Positions 47,091 through 55,735 of a stretch of DNA of 64,000 bases are shown one piece after another; the stretch's first letter is position 1; the number at the start of each line of letters is the position of its first letter. Both the position numbers and the translations under genes were made by a program. Under the pieces are notes generated by a model. It saw only the letters and a list, made by a program, of their open reading frames with translations. It was not told the origin of the DNA and did not search any database. This DNA is from Streptomyces blattellae (GTDB lineage: Bacteria; Actinomycetota; Actinomycetes; Streptomycetales; Streptomycetaceae): positions 1 to 64,000 of the forward strand of contig NZ_WJBG01000158.1 in NCBI RefSeq assembly GCF_009709555.1, in the 5' to 3' direction.

Positions 47091-47116
47091 AACGGATCCT
47101 AAGGGGCGTGCATTCC
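47091..47116 (-). promoter_or_regulatory. SigR-type promoter of trxBA
   Basis: On the minus strand, GGAAT (complement of 47112-47116) and GTT (complement of 47091-47093) are separated by exactly 18 bp, the SigR consensus spacing. It lies 69-94 bp upstream of the trxB start. SigR controls trxBA under thiol stress in S. coelicolor. Confidence 0.88.
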
Positions 47117-47188
47117 CGGTGTGCCCGGGAACACGGAGGGTGGACACCGTACGGGATACCACGCAGGACACAGACGAAGCGTTCGCGT

Positions 47189-48091
47189 TCAGGAGCGCGT
47201 GTAGGACTGCTTCAACAGGACCTTGGCCGTGTTGTCGGGCGACGGGTGGGCGACACACGTGGCGTCCATGACGTAGGCAACGACCCGAGTGGGGTCGGCG
47301 GGGTCGGGCAGCACGACGAGCATGGCGTCCGTCCCCTGGAAGGTGCCGTTCTGGGTCGCGATCGCCGTGTCGTTGCTGCCGATGCCTTGCTGGATGCATG
47401 GCGGGACTGTGGGCTCCCTGAAGACTTGGGGACCCTCGCTGGCAGGAGCCGACTCCGTACCGAAAGTGCGCGGGGCACGGGAGTCGTTTCCGCGGCCTTG
47501 GTCCTCGGCAAGGAGATCGGCGACCTGGTTCTCCAGCTTCCCCTCGGAGAAGGTGTCGGCGGCGGTGTTCGTATCGCTGGACGGATCGCCGTCGTTCAGA
47601 TACGCCACCAGCGCGGAACCGAAACCCAGAGCGGCCACTGCGAAGACGGCACCGAGGACGGTGGCCCTGCGGCGCATGCCCTTCCTGCGGCCCTTGCGGC
47701 CAGGACCCGTGGTCGTGCCGCGGGCGTTCCCTGCGGGACGGGCTACAGACACCGATGTTTCACGTGAAACATGAGCACGGTGGTCGGGCGTGGGAGCGTC
47801 GACGGGTGCCGGGTCACTCGCACTATCGGGTGCGGTGGCCTGGAGAAGAGCTTCAGCGGCAAGGGCGGCATCGATACGGCCCGCAACATCGTCGGGCATG
47901 CGCTGTGGACCCGGCAGCGTGCCGAGGAGGCACCGGATCTCTTCGAGCGATGCGTGGACATCCGCGCAGAGCACGCACTCGTCCAGATGCCGCTGTACGT
48001 CTGCGGTCCGGTCTGGAGCCAGCAGGCCCTCGGTGAGGTCGGAGATCTCAGCGACGTCCGGGTGCCCGGCCGTGTCTGTCGTGGATGTCAC
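47189..48091 (-). CDS. Anti-sigma factor, zinc-binding, membrane-anchored
   Basis: 300 aa. The N-terminal ZAS motif is H35-x3-C39-x2-C42 (RHLDECVLCADVH). A Pro/Ala linker follows, carrying a parS-encoded VSRET at 108-112, then one transmembrane helix (about 142-165, ATVLGAVFAVAALGFGSALVAYL) and an extracytoplasmic domain ending in CVAHPSPDNTAKVLLKQSY. It should bind and hold the sigma factor encoded immediately upstream; the genes overlap (GTGA). Loss of zinc or an envelope signal would release the sigma factor. Confidence 0.9.
   Translation of the reverse strand: MTSTTDTAGHPDVAEISDLTEGLLAPDRTADVQRHLDECVLCADVHASLEEIRCLLGTLPGPQRMPDDVAGRIDAALAAEALLQATAPDSASDPAPVDAPTPDHRAHVSRETSVSVARPAGNARGTTTGPGRKGRRKGMRRRATVLGAVFAVAALGFGSALVAYLNDGDPSSDTNTAADTFSEGKLENQVADLLAEDQGRGNDSRAPRTFGTESAPASEGPQVFREPTVPPCIQQGIGSNDTAIATQNGTFQGTDAMLVVLPDPADPTRVVAYVMDATCVAHPSPDNTAKVLLKQSYTRS
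47757..47770. other. parS site 6 (inside anti-sigma gene)
   Basis: Perfect GTTTCACGTGAAAC encoding VSRET at anti-sigma residues 108-112, in the variable linker before the membrane helix. Confidence 0.95.
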
Positions 48092-48810
48092 GCTCGCCCA
48101 CCTCCGCCCTTCACAGCTGCTGAATCACTGGGTCCTGTATCGCGGGACCCGGTGTCATGCGGATCCGTTGCTGGTGGGACGGAGGTCCCGTGCATCCGGT
48201 TCCGTCCCCGGCCGGGTTCTCTGTCGTCGCCGTCTTCCTGCCGCAGATGAGAGAGGAGGGGCAGGAGCCGGGCTCTGCCGCGGGCGCAGCGGCTCTTCAC
48301 GGTGCCGGTCGGAACGTCGAGGACACGGGCGGCTTCGGCGACCGGGTAGCCCTGCATGTCCACCAGGACGAGGGCCGCGCGCTGGTCCGGCGGAAGCGTA
48401 CCGAGCGCTTCGAGGAGCTGGCGGTTGAGATCGTTGCGCTCCGCGGGAGCCGAGGCCGACTCATGCGGCTCCAGCAACTGCTCCAGGCGCTCGGTGTCAT
48501 CGACCGGAGCGGTCTTGCGTGAGGCCGCCTTGCGGGCGCGGTCGAGGCAGGCGTTCACCGTGATGCGGTGGAGCCATGTCGTGACGGCCGACTGGCCGCG
48601 GAAGGTCTGGGCGGCCCTGTAGGCGGAGACAAGGGCGTCCTGGACCGCGTCAGCGGCTTCCTCGCGGTCCCCGAGCGTCCGCAGTGCCACGGCCCAGAGC
48701 CGGTCACGGTGGCGCCGTACGAGTTCGCCGAAGGCATCGGGGTCGCCGCTCACATGGCGAGCGAGGAGGTCCTGATCGCTTGCGTCGCCGTATGCGGTGC
48801 CATCTGCCAT
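48088..48810 (-). CDS. sigM: ECF RNA polymerase sigma factor (SigM-like)
   Basis: 240 aa. Region 2 is seen as AFGELVRRHRDRLWAVALRTLGDREEAADAVQDALVSAYRA in parts (FGELVRRHRDRLW, EEAADAVQDALVSAY), with the -10-binding TWLHRITVNACLDRARK. Region 4 is LPPDQRAALVLVDMQGYPVAEAARVLDVPTGTVKSR (seen in parts). The last ~45 residues are a variable tail (DREPGRGRNRMHGT ...). ATG 48810 follows GGGAGGGGG. The SigM name is by position beside trxBA/murJ and is not proven. Overlaps its anti-sigma gene. Confidence 0.9.
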   Translation of the reverse strand: MADGTAYGDASDQDLLARHVSGDPDAFGELVRRHRDRLWAVALRTLGDREEAADAVQDALVSAYRAAQTFRGQSAVTTWLHRITVNACLDRARKAASRKTAPVDDTERLEQLLEPHESASAPAERNDLNRQLLEALGTLPPDQRAALVLVDMQGYPVAEAARVLDVPTGTVKSRCARGRARLLPLLSHLRQEDGDDREPGRGRNRMHGTSVPPATDPHDTGSRDTGPSDSAAVKGGGGRA

Positions 48811-48842
48811 CGGACCCCCTCCCCTGGGATGCGGGTGAGCTG

Positions 48843-50588
48843 TCAGCCGGTGAACTTCACGTCGGTGATGGCCTGCTTGTAGCCGGCCTGGCTGTAGTTG
48901 ACGGAATCTTCTCCGGAATACGGCATCGCTGTCAGCCAGACCAGCAGATAGCGACTCTTCACCGGCTTGTCGACCGTCACCTTTGCGGAGGTGCTGCTCG
49001 TGGTGGCCTCGCCCAGCTCCTGCATCGAGCTCAACGGTGTGGAGGAATCCAGTGTGTCGGTCGCGTACAGCTTGACGGTGGTGTGATCGCCGCCGTAGCG
49101 GAGGGAGAGCGTCGCGGTCGACACCTCCTGAGCGGAGCCGAGGTCGTAGACGATGCCGACACCGGGCTTGATCACTATTTTCGGGCCGTCGTCGTAGCTG
49201 TTGGTCCGCCATCCCGTCGTTGTGCTGCTGTCGTACGTCAGGTCCACGTCGCTGGGATGCTGGGCTTCGCCCTCGGCCACGTACTCCTTGGCACCCTCGA
49301 TGGGGAGCGTCGTGACCGGCTTGGGCTTGTCGGTGTTCTTCTCGTTGTCTTCCGTCGTCTGCGTCTGGTTGGTGTCCTCGGACGTGTTGCCCTGGTCCAT
49401 GAGCGCATCGGCGAGCTGCCAGCTGCCCAGGCCCAGAGCCGCGATCAGGAGAGCCGAGACGGCCCACTTCAGCGCCTTGCCGGTACGGCTTTGCAGCGGA
49501 GGCGGCGGCGCCTGCACCGGCTGGGGGACTCCGGGGCGTGGTGCCTGACGGCCGTACGTGCCCTGATGGTAGGTCGTGCGCTGGTACTCGGGCGGGGCCG
49601 TGAACGCCGGCTCCGGTGGGCGGATGCGAGGCATCTCGCCGATCGCCTTCACCAGCTCCTCCGGCGTGGTGCACGGGGACTCGTGGCGGGAGGCGGTCGC
49701 ACCGTCGTTGGCGAGTGCGCGCATGGCGAGCTCGGACAGACCGCGGTGGACGCCGGCGCGCACCTGGTCGGGGGCGATCAGACCGACGTCCTTGGGCAGC
49801 CCGGACAGGCCGTAGGCGTCGCTCTCGTACGGCCAGCGCTGGGTGAGCGCCACGTACAGCAGGGCGCCGATCGACTCCGTGTCGGTGCGCTGCGGGGTGT
49901 CGGAACTGATGCCGCGCAGCGCGGCGTTCACCGCGAGGCCGCGGATACGCCACTGACCGGACGAGGTGCGCAGGACGGCGTTGGGGTTCAGGCGCAGATG
50001 GGCGAGGCCCTCACGGTGGGCGGCGGCCATCGCGGCGGCCACCTGGCTGACCATCTGGTAGGCGTCGTGCGGCTCCAGTGGCCCGGGAGCGAGGAGCGCG
50101 GTCAGCTCGACGGCGTCGGGCAGCCACTCGTGGACGACGTAGACGAGATCGTTCTCCTCGACGGCGTCGAGGACTTGGACGAACCGGGGATCACCGAGCA
50201 GGGCGGAGGAGCGGGCCGCCGCCAGGACGGAACGCGCCCGGGTGTGGTCCGCGGGCAGGACGTGGACGCCGACGGCGCGACGGAGCTTCTCGTCCACCGC
50301 GCGCCAGCTGCTGAATCCGTCCAGACGGGTGACGCATTCCTCAAGGCGGTAGCGTCTGGCGAGTTTGTGGCCGCTGTGCAGCTCCGGCGGTGAGGCTTTC
50401 CCGGGACGCTCGGTCCCGCCGCTCCCCTGTGCCTCGTCGGTGTCCGTGTCCAGCTCCCGATTCTTGGCCACCCCGTCGGCCGTGGACTGGTCCGCCTGTG
50501 CGGTCAGCGGCTCGTCGCCGCTGTTGTCTGCCACGTCGACGGCAGCCGTGCTCCGTTCCGCCACCGTCGTTCCTGCCTCCCCATCCAT
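48843..50588 (-). CDS. Protein kinase-like pseudokinase with membrane anchor (MurJ partner)
   Basis: About 581 aa. A kinase-like domain (roughly 70-340) lacks catalytic residues: HRD-KPxN is replaced by AHLRLNPNAV, DFG by RIRGLAV, and no VAxK lysine is seen (AVGVHVLPA). A Pro-rich linker, one transmembrane helix (ALKWAVSALLIAALGLGSWQLA) and an extracellular galactose-binding-like domain follow (GWRTNSYDDGPKIVIKPG, with VKLYATD). Mycobacterial MviN carries the same domains fused to the flippase and binds FhaA when phosphorylated. Start uncertain: ATG 50588 chosen, ATG 50666 also open. Lies directly downstream of murJ. Confidence 0.85.
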   Translation of the reverse strand: MDGEAGTTVAERSTAAVDVADNSGDEPLTAQADQSTADGVAKNRELDTDTDEAQGSGGTERPGKASPPELHSGHKLARRYRLEECVTRLDGFSSWRAVDEKLRRAVGVHVLPADHTRARSVLAAARSSALLGDPRFVQVLDAVEENDLVYVVHEWLPDAVELTALLAPGPLEPHDAYQMVSQVAAAMAAAHREGLAHLRLNPNAVLRTSSGQWRIRGLAVNAALRGISSDTPQRTDTESIGALLYVALTQRWPYESDAYGLSGLPKDVGLIAPDQVRAGVHRGLSELAMRALANDGATASRHESPCTTPEELVKAIGEMPRIRPPEPAFTAPPEYQRTTYHQGTYGRQAPRPGVPQPVQAPPPPLQSRTGKALKWAVSALLIAALGLGSWQLADALMDQGNTSEDTNQTQTTEDNEKNTDKPKPVTTLPIEGAKEYVAEGEAQHPSDVDLTYDSSTTTGWRTNSYDDGPKIVIKPGVGIVYDLGSAQEVSTATLSLRYGGDHTTVKLYATDTLDSSTPLSSMQELGEATTSSTSAKVTVDKPVKSRYLLVWLTAMPYSGEDSVNYSQAGYKQAITDVKFTG

Positions 50589-50702
50589 TGCGCGCCGTTC
50601 GACTTCCGTCCGCGCTGTCCGACGCCGAAACCAATTGTGCCCACAGTCCGCCGCTATGCACGACACACGGTGGGGGTCGATGGTTGTGCGCCTACCCCGG
50701 CC

Positions 50703-52991
50703 CTAGCGCCCCAGACGCCCGCGGACCATGCCGACGAGTGAGTTCAGCTCCGCGATGCGCATACGACGGGCAGCCACGTAGAAGACGCCCAGCAGTACGG
50801 CTCCGCCGGCGAGGAGCGCGGCGAAGGAGCCGATGACGCCCTGGCCGAGCGAGTGGCCGATGGCGTAGCAGGCTGCGCCGCTGAGCAGCGCCGCGGGCAC
50901 CGAGGCGATGCACAGTCTGGTGTACGTCCGCATCACACGTGTCCCGTCGAGGTCCCCGCCCAGCTTCTTGCGCAGCCGGTTCCAGGCGATGCCGACGCCG
51001 ATCGCGTAGGCCAGCCCGTACGAGGCCGCCATGCCGACAACGGCCCAGCGGGCCGGGAGCAGGACGTAGCAGAGCACTGACGCTCCTGCGTTGCCCGCGG
51101 CCACGATGACCGTGTTGTAGAACGGGGTGCGGGTGTCTTCGTAGGCGTAGAAGGCGCGCAGGACGACGTACTGGATCGAGTAGGGAATCAGGCCGAGGCC
51201 GAAGGCCATCAGCATGTAGCCCATGTTCGTTGCTTCGCTCGTGCCGGAGGAGCCGAACATCAGCGTGCACATCGGGATGCCGAGCGACACGAAACCGAAG
51301 GCGAGCGGCACGATCGCGACCGCTGTCGTTCGCAGGCCCTGCGAGATGTCGTCACGGATGGCACCCGTGTCGCCCTCGGCCGCCGAGCGGGAGATCCGAG
51401 GCAGCAGGGCAGCCATCAGGGAGACGGTGATGATGGCCTGCGGGAGGCCCCAGATGAGCTGGGCGTTGGCATAGGCGCTGAAGCCGGTGCCGGGGACGCC
51501 GGAGTCGGTGATGGCCGCGGTGGCGAGCTGCGTCACGACGAGAGCGCCCGCCTGGTTGGCGAGGACGAAGAGAATCGTCCACTTGGCGAGCATCGCGGCC
51601 TTGCCGAGGCCGTGGCCCCTCCAGTCGAAGCGGAGCCGGAGCCTGAACCCGGTCTCGCGCAGGTACGGAATCATCGCGAGGGCCTGGACGACGAGCCCGA
51701 GGAGGACGCCGACGCCGAGCAGCTGCACACCCTCCGACGGGATGTTCGTGACCTGCATGCCGGAGTGCTCGGCGGTGCCGTACACCCACAGGAACGCGCC
51801 CAACGTCACGATGATGACGATGTTGTTCAGGACCGGCGTCCACATCATCGCGCCGAAGCGGCCACGGGCGTTGAGGATCTGCCCCATCACCACGTGGATG
51901 CCCATGAAGAAGATCGACGGCAGGAAGTACCGCGTGAACGTGACGGCGGTGTCGTTCGCCGAGGGATCGTTGGCCACGGGGGTCGACAAGGCCCTCACCA
52001 GGAGGGGGGCGGCCAGCATGGCGAGCACGGTGAGGACACCGAGGATCACCACGACCAGGGTCAGGAGTCTGTTGGCGTACGCCTCGCCGCCGTCTTTGTC
52101 GTCCTTCATGGCCCGGACGAGCTGCGGGACGAACACGGAATTGAGGCCGCCGCCGACGGTCAGAATGTAGATCATCGTCGGCAGCTGGTACGCCACCTGG
52201 AACGAGTCGCCCAGCAGGCCCAGGCCCAGCGCCGAGACGATCATCGCGGACCGGACGAACCCGGTGAGCCGGGAGACCATCGTGCCCGCCGCCATGACTG
52301 CGCTCGACTTCAGCAGGCCGCCGCTCGCCCGTCTGCGCCTCCTGGTCGCCGCACGGGAGGGCGCGGGAGCAGGGGTCTCAGGTGCGGCGGTCTCAGGCAC
52401 GGGCGGCGGCGGTGTCGCCGCGGGGTACTGGCCGTACTGTTCCTGCGCCGGGTACTGACCGGGCACCGACGCGGGCTCGTACTGCGGATGGCCGCTGCCT
52501 TGCTGCTGGTCCCGGAAGAGATACGCGAAGGCGTCCGGCTCGTGGCGCTGCCCGGAGGAGTAGGCGACGAGGTCGTCGACGCCGACGTACTGGGTGGTGA
52601 GGGGATCGTCGCCGTACGGCAGGTACAGGGTCGGGCCGCTCGGCTCGGGAGCCGGGGTCTGGGCCCAGACGTGCGGGTCGGGGGCGTACGGCGACTGCGG
52701 CGGCTGGGCGTAGAGCTGCTGTGGTGGCGGGTAGGTGCCCGGGGGAGGTGGCGGGTGCGCGGCGCGGTCGTAGAGCGCCTCGGCGACCGGGTCCTGGGCC
52801 GAGAGGTCCTGAGCCCGGTAGGGATCCTGGTTGTAGGGATCCTGGTTGTAGGCGTCCTGGTTGTAGGCGTCCTGGAGGTACATGTCCGCGGGATGCTGCG
52901 GCGGCACCTGGCCGTGCTCGGGCGGCAGGTCTTCGGGGTACCCCGAGCTGCCCGCGGGCTGGCCGCGGTCACCGTCGTATGGCGCGTTCAT
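50703..52991 (-). CDS. murJ: Lipid II flippase MurJ/MviN
   Basis: 762-aa MATE-like transporter that flips lipid II across the membrane. The first ~215 residues are a disordered cytosolic tail rich in Pro, Gln, Tyr and Asp with repeated YNQDPYNQDPY-type units and a basic end (RAATRRRRRASGG). The 14-helix flippase domain begins at LLKSSAVMAAGTMVSRLTGFVR (conserved in part as GTMVSRLTGFVR). The extension is far longer than in E. coli MurJ. Upstream of the pseudokinase gene and downstream of the DUF6049 gene, on the same strand. Confidence 0.95.
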   Translation of the reverse strand: MNAPYDGDRGQPAGSSGYPEDLPPEHGQVPPQHPADMYLQDAYNQDAYNQDPYNQDPYRAQDLSAQDPVAEALYDRAAHPPPPPGTYPPPQQLYAQPPQSPYAPDPHVWAQTPAPEPSGPTLYLPYGDDPLTTQYVGVDDLVAYSSGQRHEPDAFAYLFRDQQQGSGHPQYEPASVPGQYPAQEQYGQYPAATPPPPVPETAAPETPAPAPSRAATRRRRRASGGLLKSSAVMAAGTMVSRLTGFVRSAMIVSALGLGLLGDSFQVAYQLPTMIYILTVGGGLNSVFVPQLVRAMKDDKDGGEAYANRLLTLVVVILGVLTVLAMLAAPLLVRALSTPVANDPSANDTAVTFTRYFLPSIFFMGIHVVMGQILNARGRFGAMMWTPVLNNIVIIVTLGAFLWVYGTAEHSGMQVTNIPSEGVQLLGVGVLLGLVVQALAMIPYLRETGFRLRLRFDWRGHGLGKAAMLAKWTILFVLANQAGALVVTQLATAAITDSGVPGTGFSAYANAQLIWGLPQAIITVSLMAALLPRISRSAAEGDTGAIRDDISQGLRTTAVAIVPLAFGFVSLGIPMCTLMFGSSGTSEATNMGYMLMAFGLGLIPYSIQYVVLRAFYAYEDTRTPFYNTVIVAAGNAGASVLCYVLLPARWAVVGMAASYGLAYAIGVGIAWNRLRKKLGGDLDGTRVMRTYTRLCIASVPAALLSGAACYAIGHSLGQGVIGSFAALLAGGAVLLGVFYVAARRMRIAELNSLVGMVRGRLGR

Positions 52992-53036
52992 GGTTACCCC
53001 ACCTCATCAGTCCCGGGCCCACCAGCCACGACATCC

Positions 53037-55427
53037 TCAACGGTCCACTCTCTCACCCGTGCCGGACGGGTCTGTGCTTTCCGCTGGGGTGTCCGATGTC
53101 AGGTCACTCGGCTGCTTCGGGTCGCCTGCCCGGGGTCGGGCGCCAGACTCCTCCTTGAGACGGTCTTCAGGGCCCTCGGGGTTCTGCGGGCTCTCGTCGC
53201 TCTCGCCCGCCTCGTCAGGGCCGTCCCCCTCGGCCTCACGGGCGGCGGCGCGCTTGCGCTGGGTATACATCCGGAAGCCGGCCAGGACGAGCAGCAGGAC
53301 ACCGCCGCCGATGACCAGCATGACCGTGGCCGTGAATTCGGTGACCCTCACGTCGAAGGTGACCGGCGCTCCGTACGGCTGGCCGTCCTCTGTGTACAGC
53401 TGGGCCATCACCGTCGCTCGGCCGTTGGCCTTGGCCGACGTGGTGAACTTCACCGTCTGGCTGTGCCCGCCGGAGACCGTGACGGGCTGCTCCTCGTAGG
53501 AAGCGCCGCCGATCTGGAGCCGGTTCGGGCTGGTGGAGGTGAGGCGCAGCACCAGCTGGTCGACGCTCTGCACCAGGTTGTTCTGCACGGTGACGGGGAT
53601 CGTGGCGCTGCGTCCGGAGAGCTTGGTCTCGGACTTGTCGATCAGTGTGACCTGGCCGGCGAGGCTGTCGAGATATTCCGCCACGTCGGCGCGGAAGCTT
53701 TCCGCCTCGTCGGCACGGCCGCGCCAGGAGGTGGACATCTCACGGTTCATGGCCCGCCCGAAGGGGGTCACGACACGGGACTGGTCGCTGAGGATCACCT
53801 TGAAGTTGTCGAGCTTGTCCTGCGTCGTCGCGATCTGCTGGAAGGCCGGCAGCGGCAGCTCCTGCTTACGCAGCGACGAGGGGTAGGCGGATCCCGACGG
53901 CACCTTCGTGGTGGCGCCCTCGTCCGGCTCGGCTGCTGCGGCCGCCGTGAGCTCCTGGGACTCGGACCAGGCACCGCCCTGGAGCGTTGTCACCGCCTCG
54001 GCCATCGCACGCGCCTGGCTGGCTGTCGGCATGCGCTGCGGTGCGACGACGACGCTGCGCTGTATGTTCGTCTGGAGGTTCATCGTGAGGCTCTGCGCGA
54101 GAAACTTCTGCACGGCGAGCGTGGAGGCCGACGCTTTCGTCAGATCGCCCTGGAAGGCCGTCGACAGCCGCGCGTCTGCGACCACCGCGGTGGTGCCCCC
54201 GCCGATGGGGCGTGCCGCCGAGGGCGTGTACGGCAGGCCGCCCGTCTCCTCCAGGCTGTCGCTGCGCGCGATCACCTTGTCTGCTCCGGCCGAGGTGGCG
54301 ACCTTGACGATCGACCGGTCGACGGCTCCGTCCACGGGCCAGGCGAAGTCTGTGATCGGCTGCACGTGGAGGATCGGCTCGACCGTGTTGGCGACGACGT
54401 CAGTGGCTTCCTTGAGGTGGCTCAGCGAGCCGGTGACACTGGTGCCGTTGTGGGCGATCGAGGCCAGGTCCGGGTCGGCGAAGGGCAGAGCGACGACCTC
54501 CTTGTCGACCACAGCCTCCTGCAGCCTGGCGAGCCACTCTTTCGCGACCGCCTGATGGGTGCCGGCTGTGGTGGTGCCGTCCTCGTTCTTCACCCGGTAG
54601 CCGCGTGTCATCGCATCGACCGATGCCAGTAGATCCGGGTCGATCACCCAGGTGACGTCGAGGTTCTTGCCCAGGGACAGGAGCCGGTCCAGCCGGCCGC
54701 CCGGGGAGATCTCCTTGGCGAGGTCGTCGTTGAGGAAGACCGGCGTCTGCTGCTCGTTCGATCCTGTCTCCGCCGTCATGTGGACCGTGGAGATCAGCGG
54801 CCACAGGACGGTCGTCTTCGTCTTGGTGTCGGCCTCGCCGGACTGCCAGGGCAGGAACGTCCGCTGGATGCCGAGCACCTGCTCCCACGGCTGCGCGGAC
54901 GTCTCGCCGGAGACTGAGACGGCGAACTGGTAGACCCCGTCCGAGCCGAGATCCAGTTTGTCGACCGGCACGGAGATGCTGAAGTGCTCGGAGACGCCCG
55001 GCGTGAGCTTCGAGAACTCCTCGACGTACTCCCCGCCGACCGGTGATCCGTCGAGACCCTCCTGGTAGCCGGTGCGTTGGGCGGCGCTGTCGACGGCCGA
55101 GCGGGTGGTCAGTTGCGGGCCCAGGCGTAGATCGACCTCGGCGCCGGTGACGGCCTGCTTGCCGTTGTTGGTCACCGTGCCGGACACGGTCAGGGTGTCG
55201 CCCTCTACGGGGGTGCTGGGCGTGAGTGAGTCGACGGCAACAGCCACCGTGCTCGAACCGGAGGCGGCCTTCACGGAGGTCTGCCCGGCGGCGTCCGCAG
55301 GCGTGGCTGCGGACAGCTGGATCAGCCCGGTCAGCAGGGGCGCCCCGGCGAGCAGTGCTCCCGTGCGCCGCAGCCACCGGCGGGCAGGTGAGGGACTGAT
55401 CCCCTGGAATTCTGCCGCCTCGGCCAC
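53037..55427 (-). CDS. DUF6049 family secreted membrane-anchored protein
   Basis: 796 aa. A signal peptide (about 15-47, RRTGALLAGAPLLTGLIQLSA ... ADAAG) is followed by a CARDB-like beta domain (VEGDTLTVSGTVTNNGKQAVT in part) and a long middle domain with DVTWVIDPDLL. Further beta domains precede a C-terminal transmembrane helix (about 715-735, ATVMLVIGGGVLLLVLAGF) and a charged cytosolic tail. The equivalent mycobacterial gene sits next to mviN, so an envelope role tied to MurJ is inferred. GTG 55427 is the start. Confidence 0.85.
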   Translation of the reverse strand: MAEAAEFQGISPSPARRWLRRTGALLAGAPLLTGLIQLSAATPADAAGQTSVKAASGSSTVAVAVDSLTPSTPVEGDTLTVSGTVTNNGKQAVTGAEVDLRLGPQLTTRSAVDSAAQRTGYQEGLDGSPVGGEYVEEFSKLTPGVSEHFSISVPVDKLDLGSDGVYQFAVSVSGETSAQPWEQVLGIQRTFLPWQSGEADTKTKTTVLWPLISTVHMTAETGSNEQQTPVFLNDDLAKEISPGGRLDRLLSLGKNLDVTWVIDPDLLASVDAMTRGYRVKNEDGTTTAGTHQAVAKEWLARLQEAVVDKEVVALPFADPDLASIAHNGTSVTGSLSHLKEATDVVANTVEPILHVQPITDFAWPVDGAVDRSIVKVATSAGADKVIARSDSLEETGGLPYTPSAARPIGGGTTAVVADARLSTAFQGDLTKASASTLAVQKFLAQSLTMNLQTNIQRSVVVAPQRMPTASQARAMAEAVTTLQGGAWSESQELTAAAAAEPDEGATTKVPSGSAYPSSLRKQELPLPAFQQIATTQDKLDNFKVILSDQSRVVTPFGRAMNREMSTSWRGRADEAESFRADVAEYLDSLAGQVTLIDKSETKLSGRSATIPVTVQNNLVQSVDQLVLRLTSTSPNRLQIGGASYEEQPVTVSGGHSQTVKFTTSAKANGRATVMAQLYTEDGQPYGAPVTFDVRVTEFTATVMLVIGGGVLLLVLAGFRMYTQRKRAAAREAEGDGPDEAGESDESPQNPEGPEDRLKEESGARPRAGDPKQPSDLTSDTPAESTDPSGTGERVDR

Positions 55428-55735
55428 GCGCTCGTCCGTCCCTCGTCGTCGTCAGTGGTCGTTGGAATGTCCGCCCACGCATGGTAACGATGCGCGCTGA
55501 GGGGAAGTGCCGCGGACCGCTCCACAAGATCGGTGGGCGGCGTCGGGCTGTCCCGTATGTTCCCGTATAAAGGAGGCGCGTCCCCCGCGCACCGCAAGGA
55601 CGGATCTTGTGCGCGTATCAGGGAGGCGACGTGCCCGTCCGCTTTGGGCTGTGATGTCTTCCCCCTTCAGCCGTGATGTCTTCCCTGCTTAATGGGGGCG
55701 CTCGGGGTCGCCCGGGCCACGTACCCTCTTCTGTT

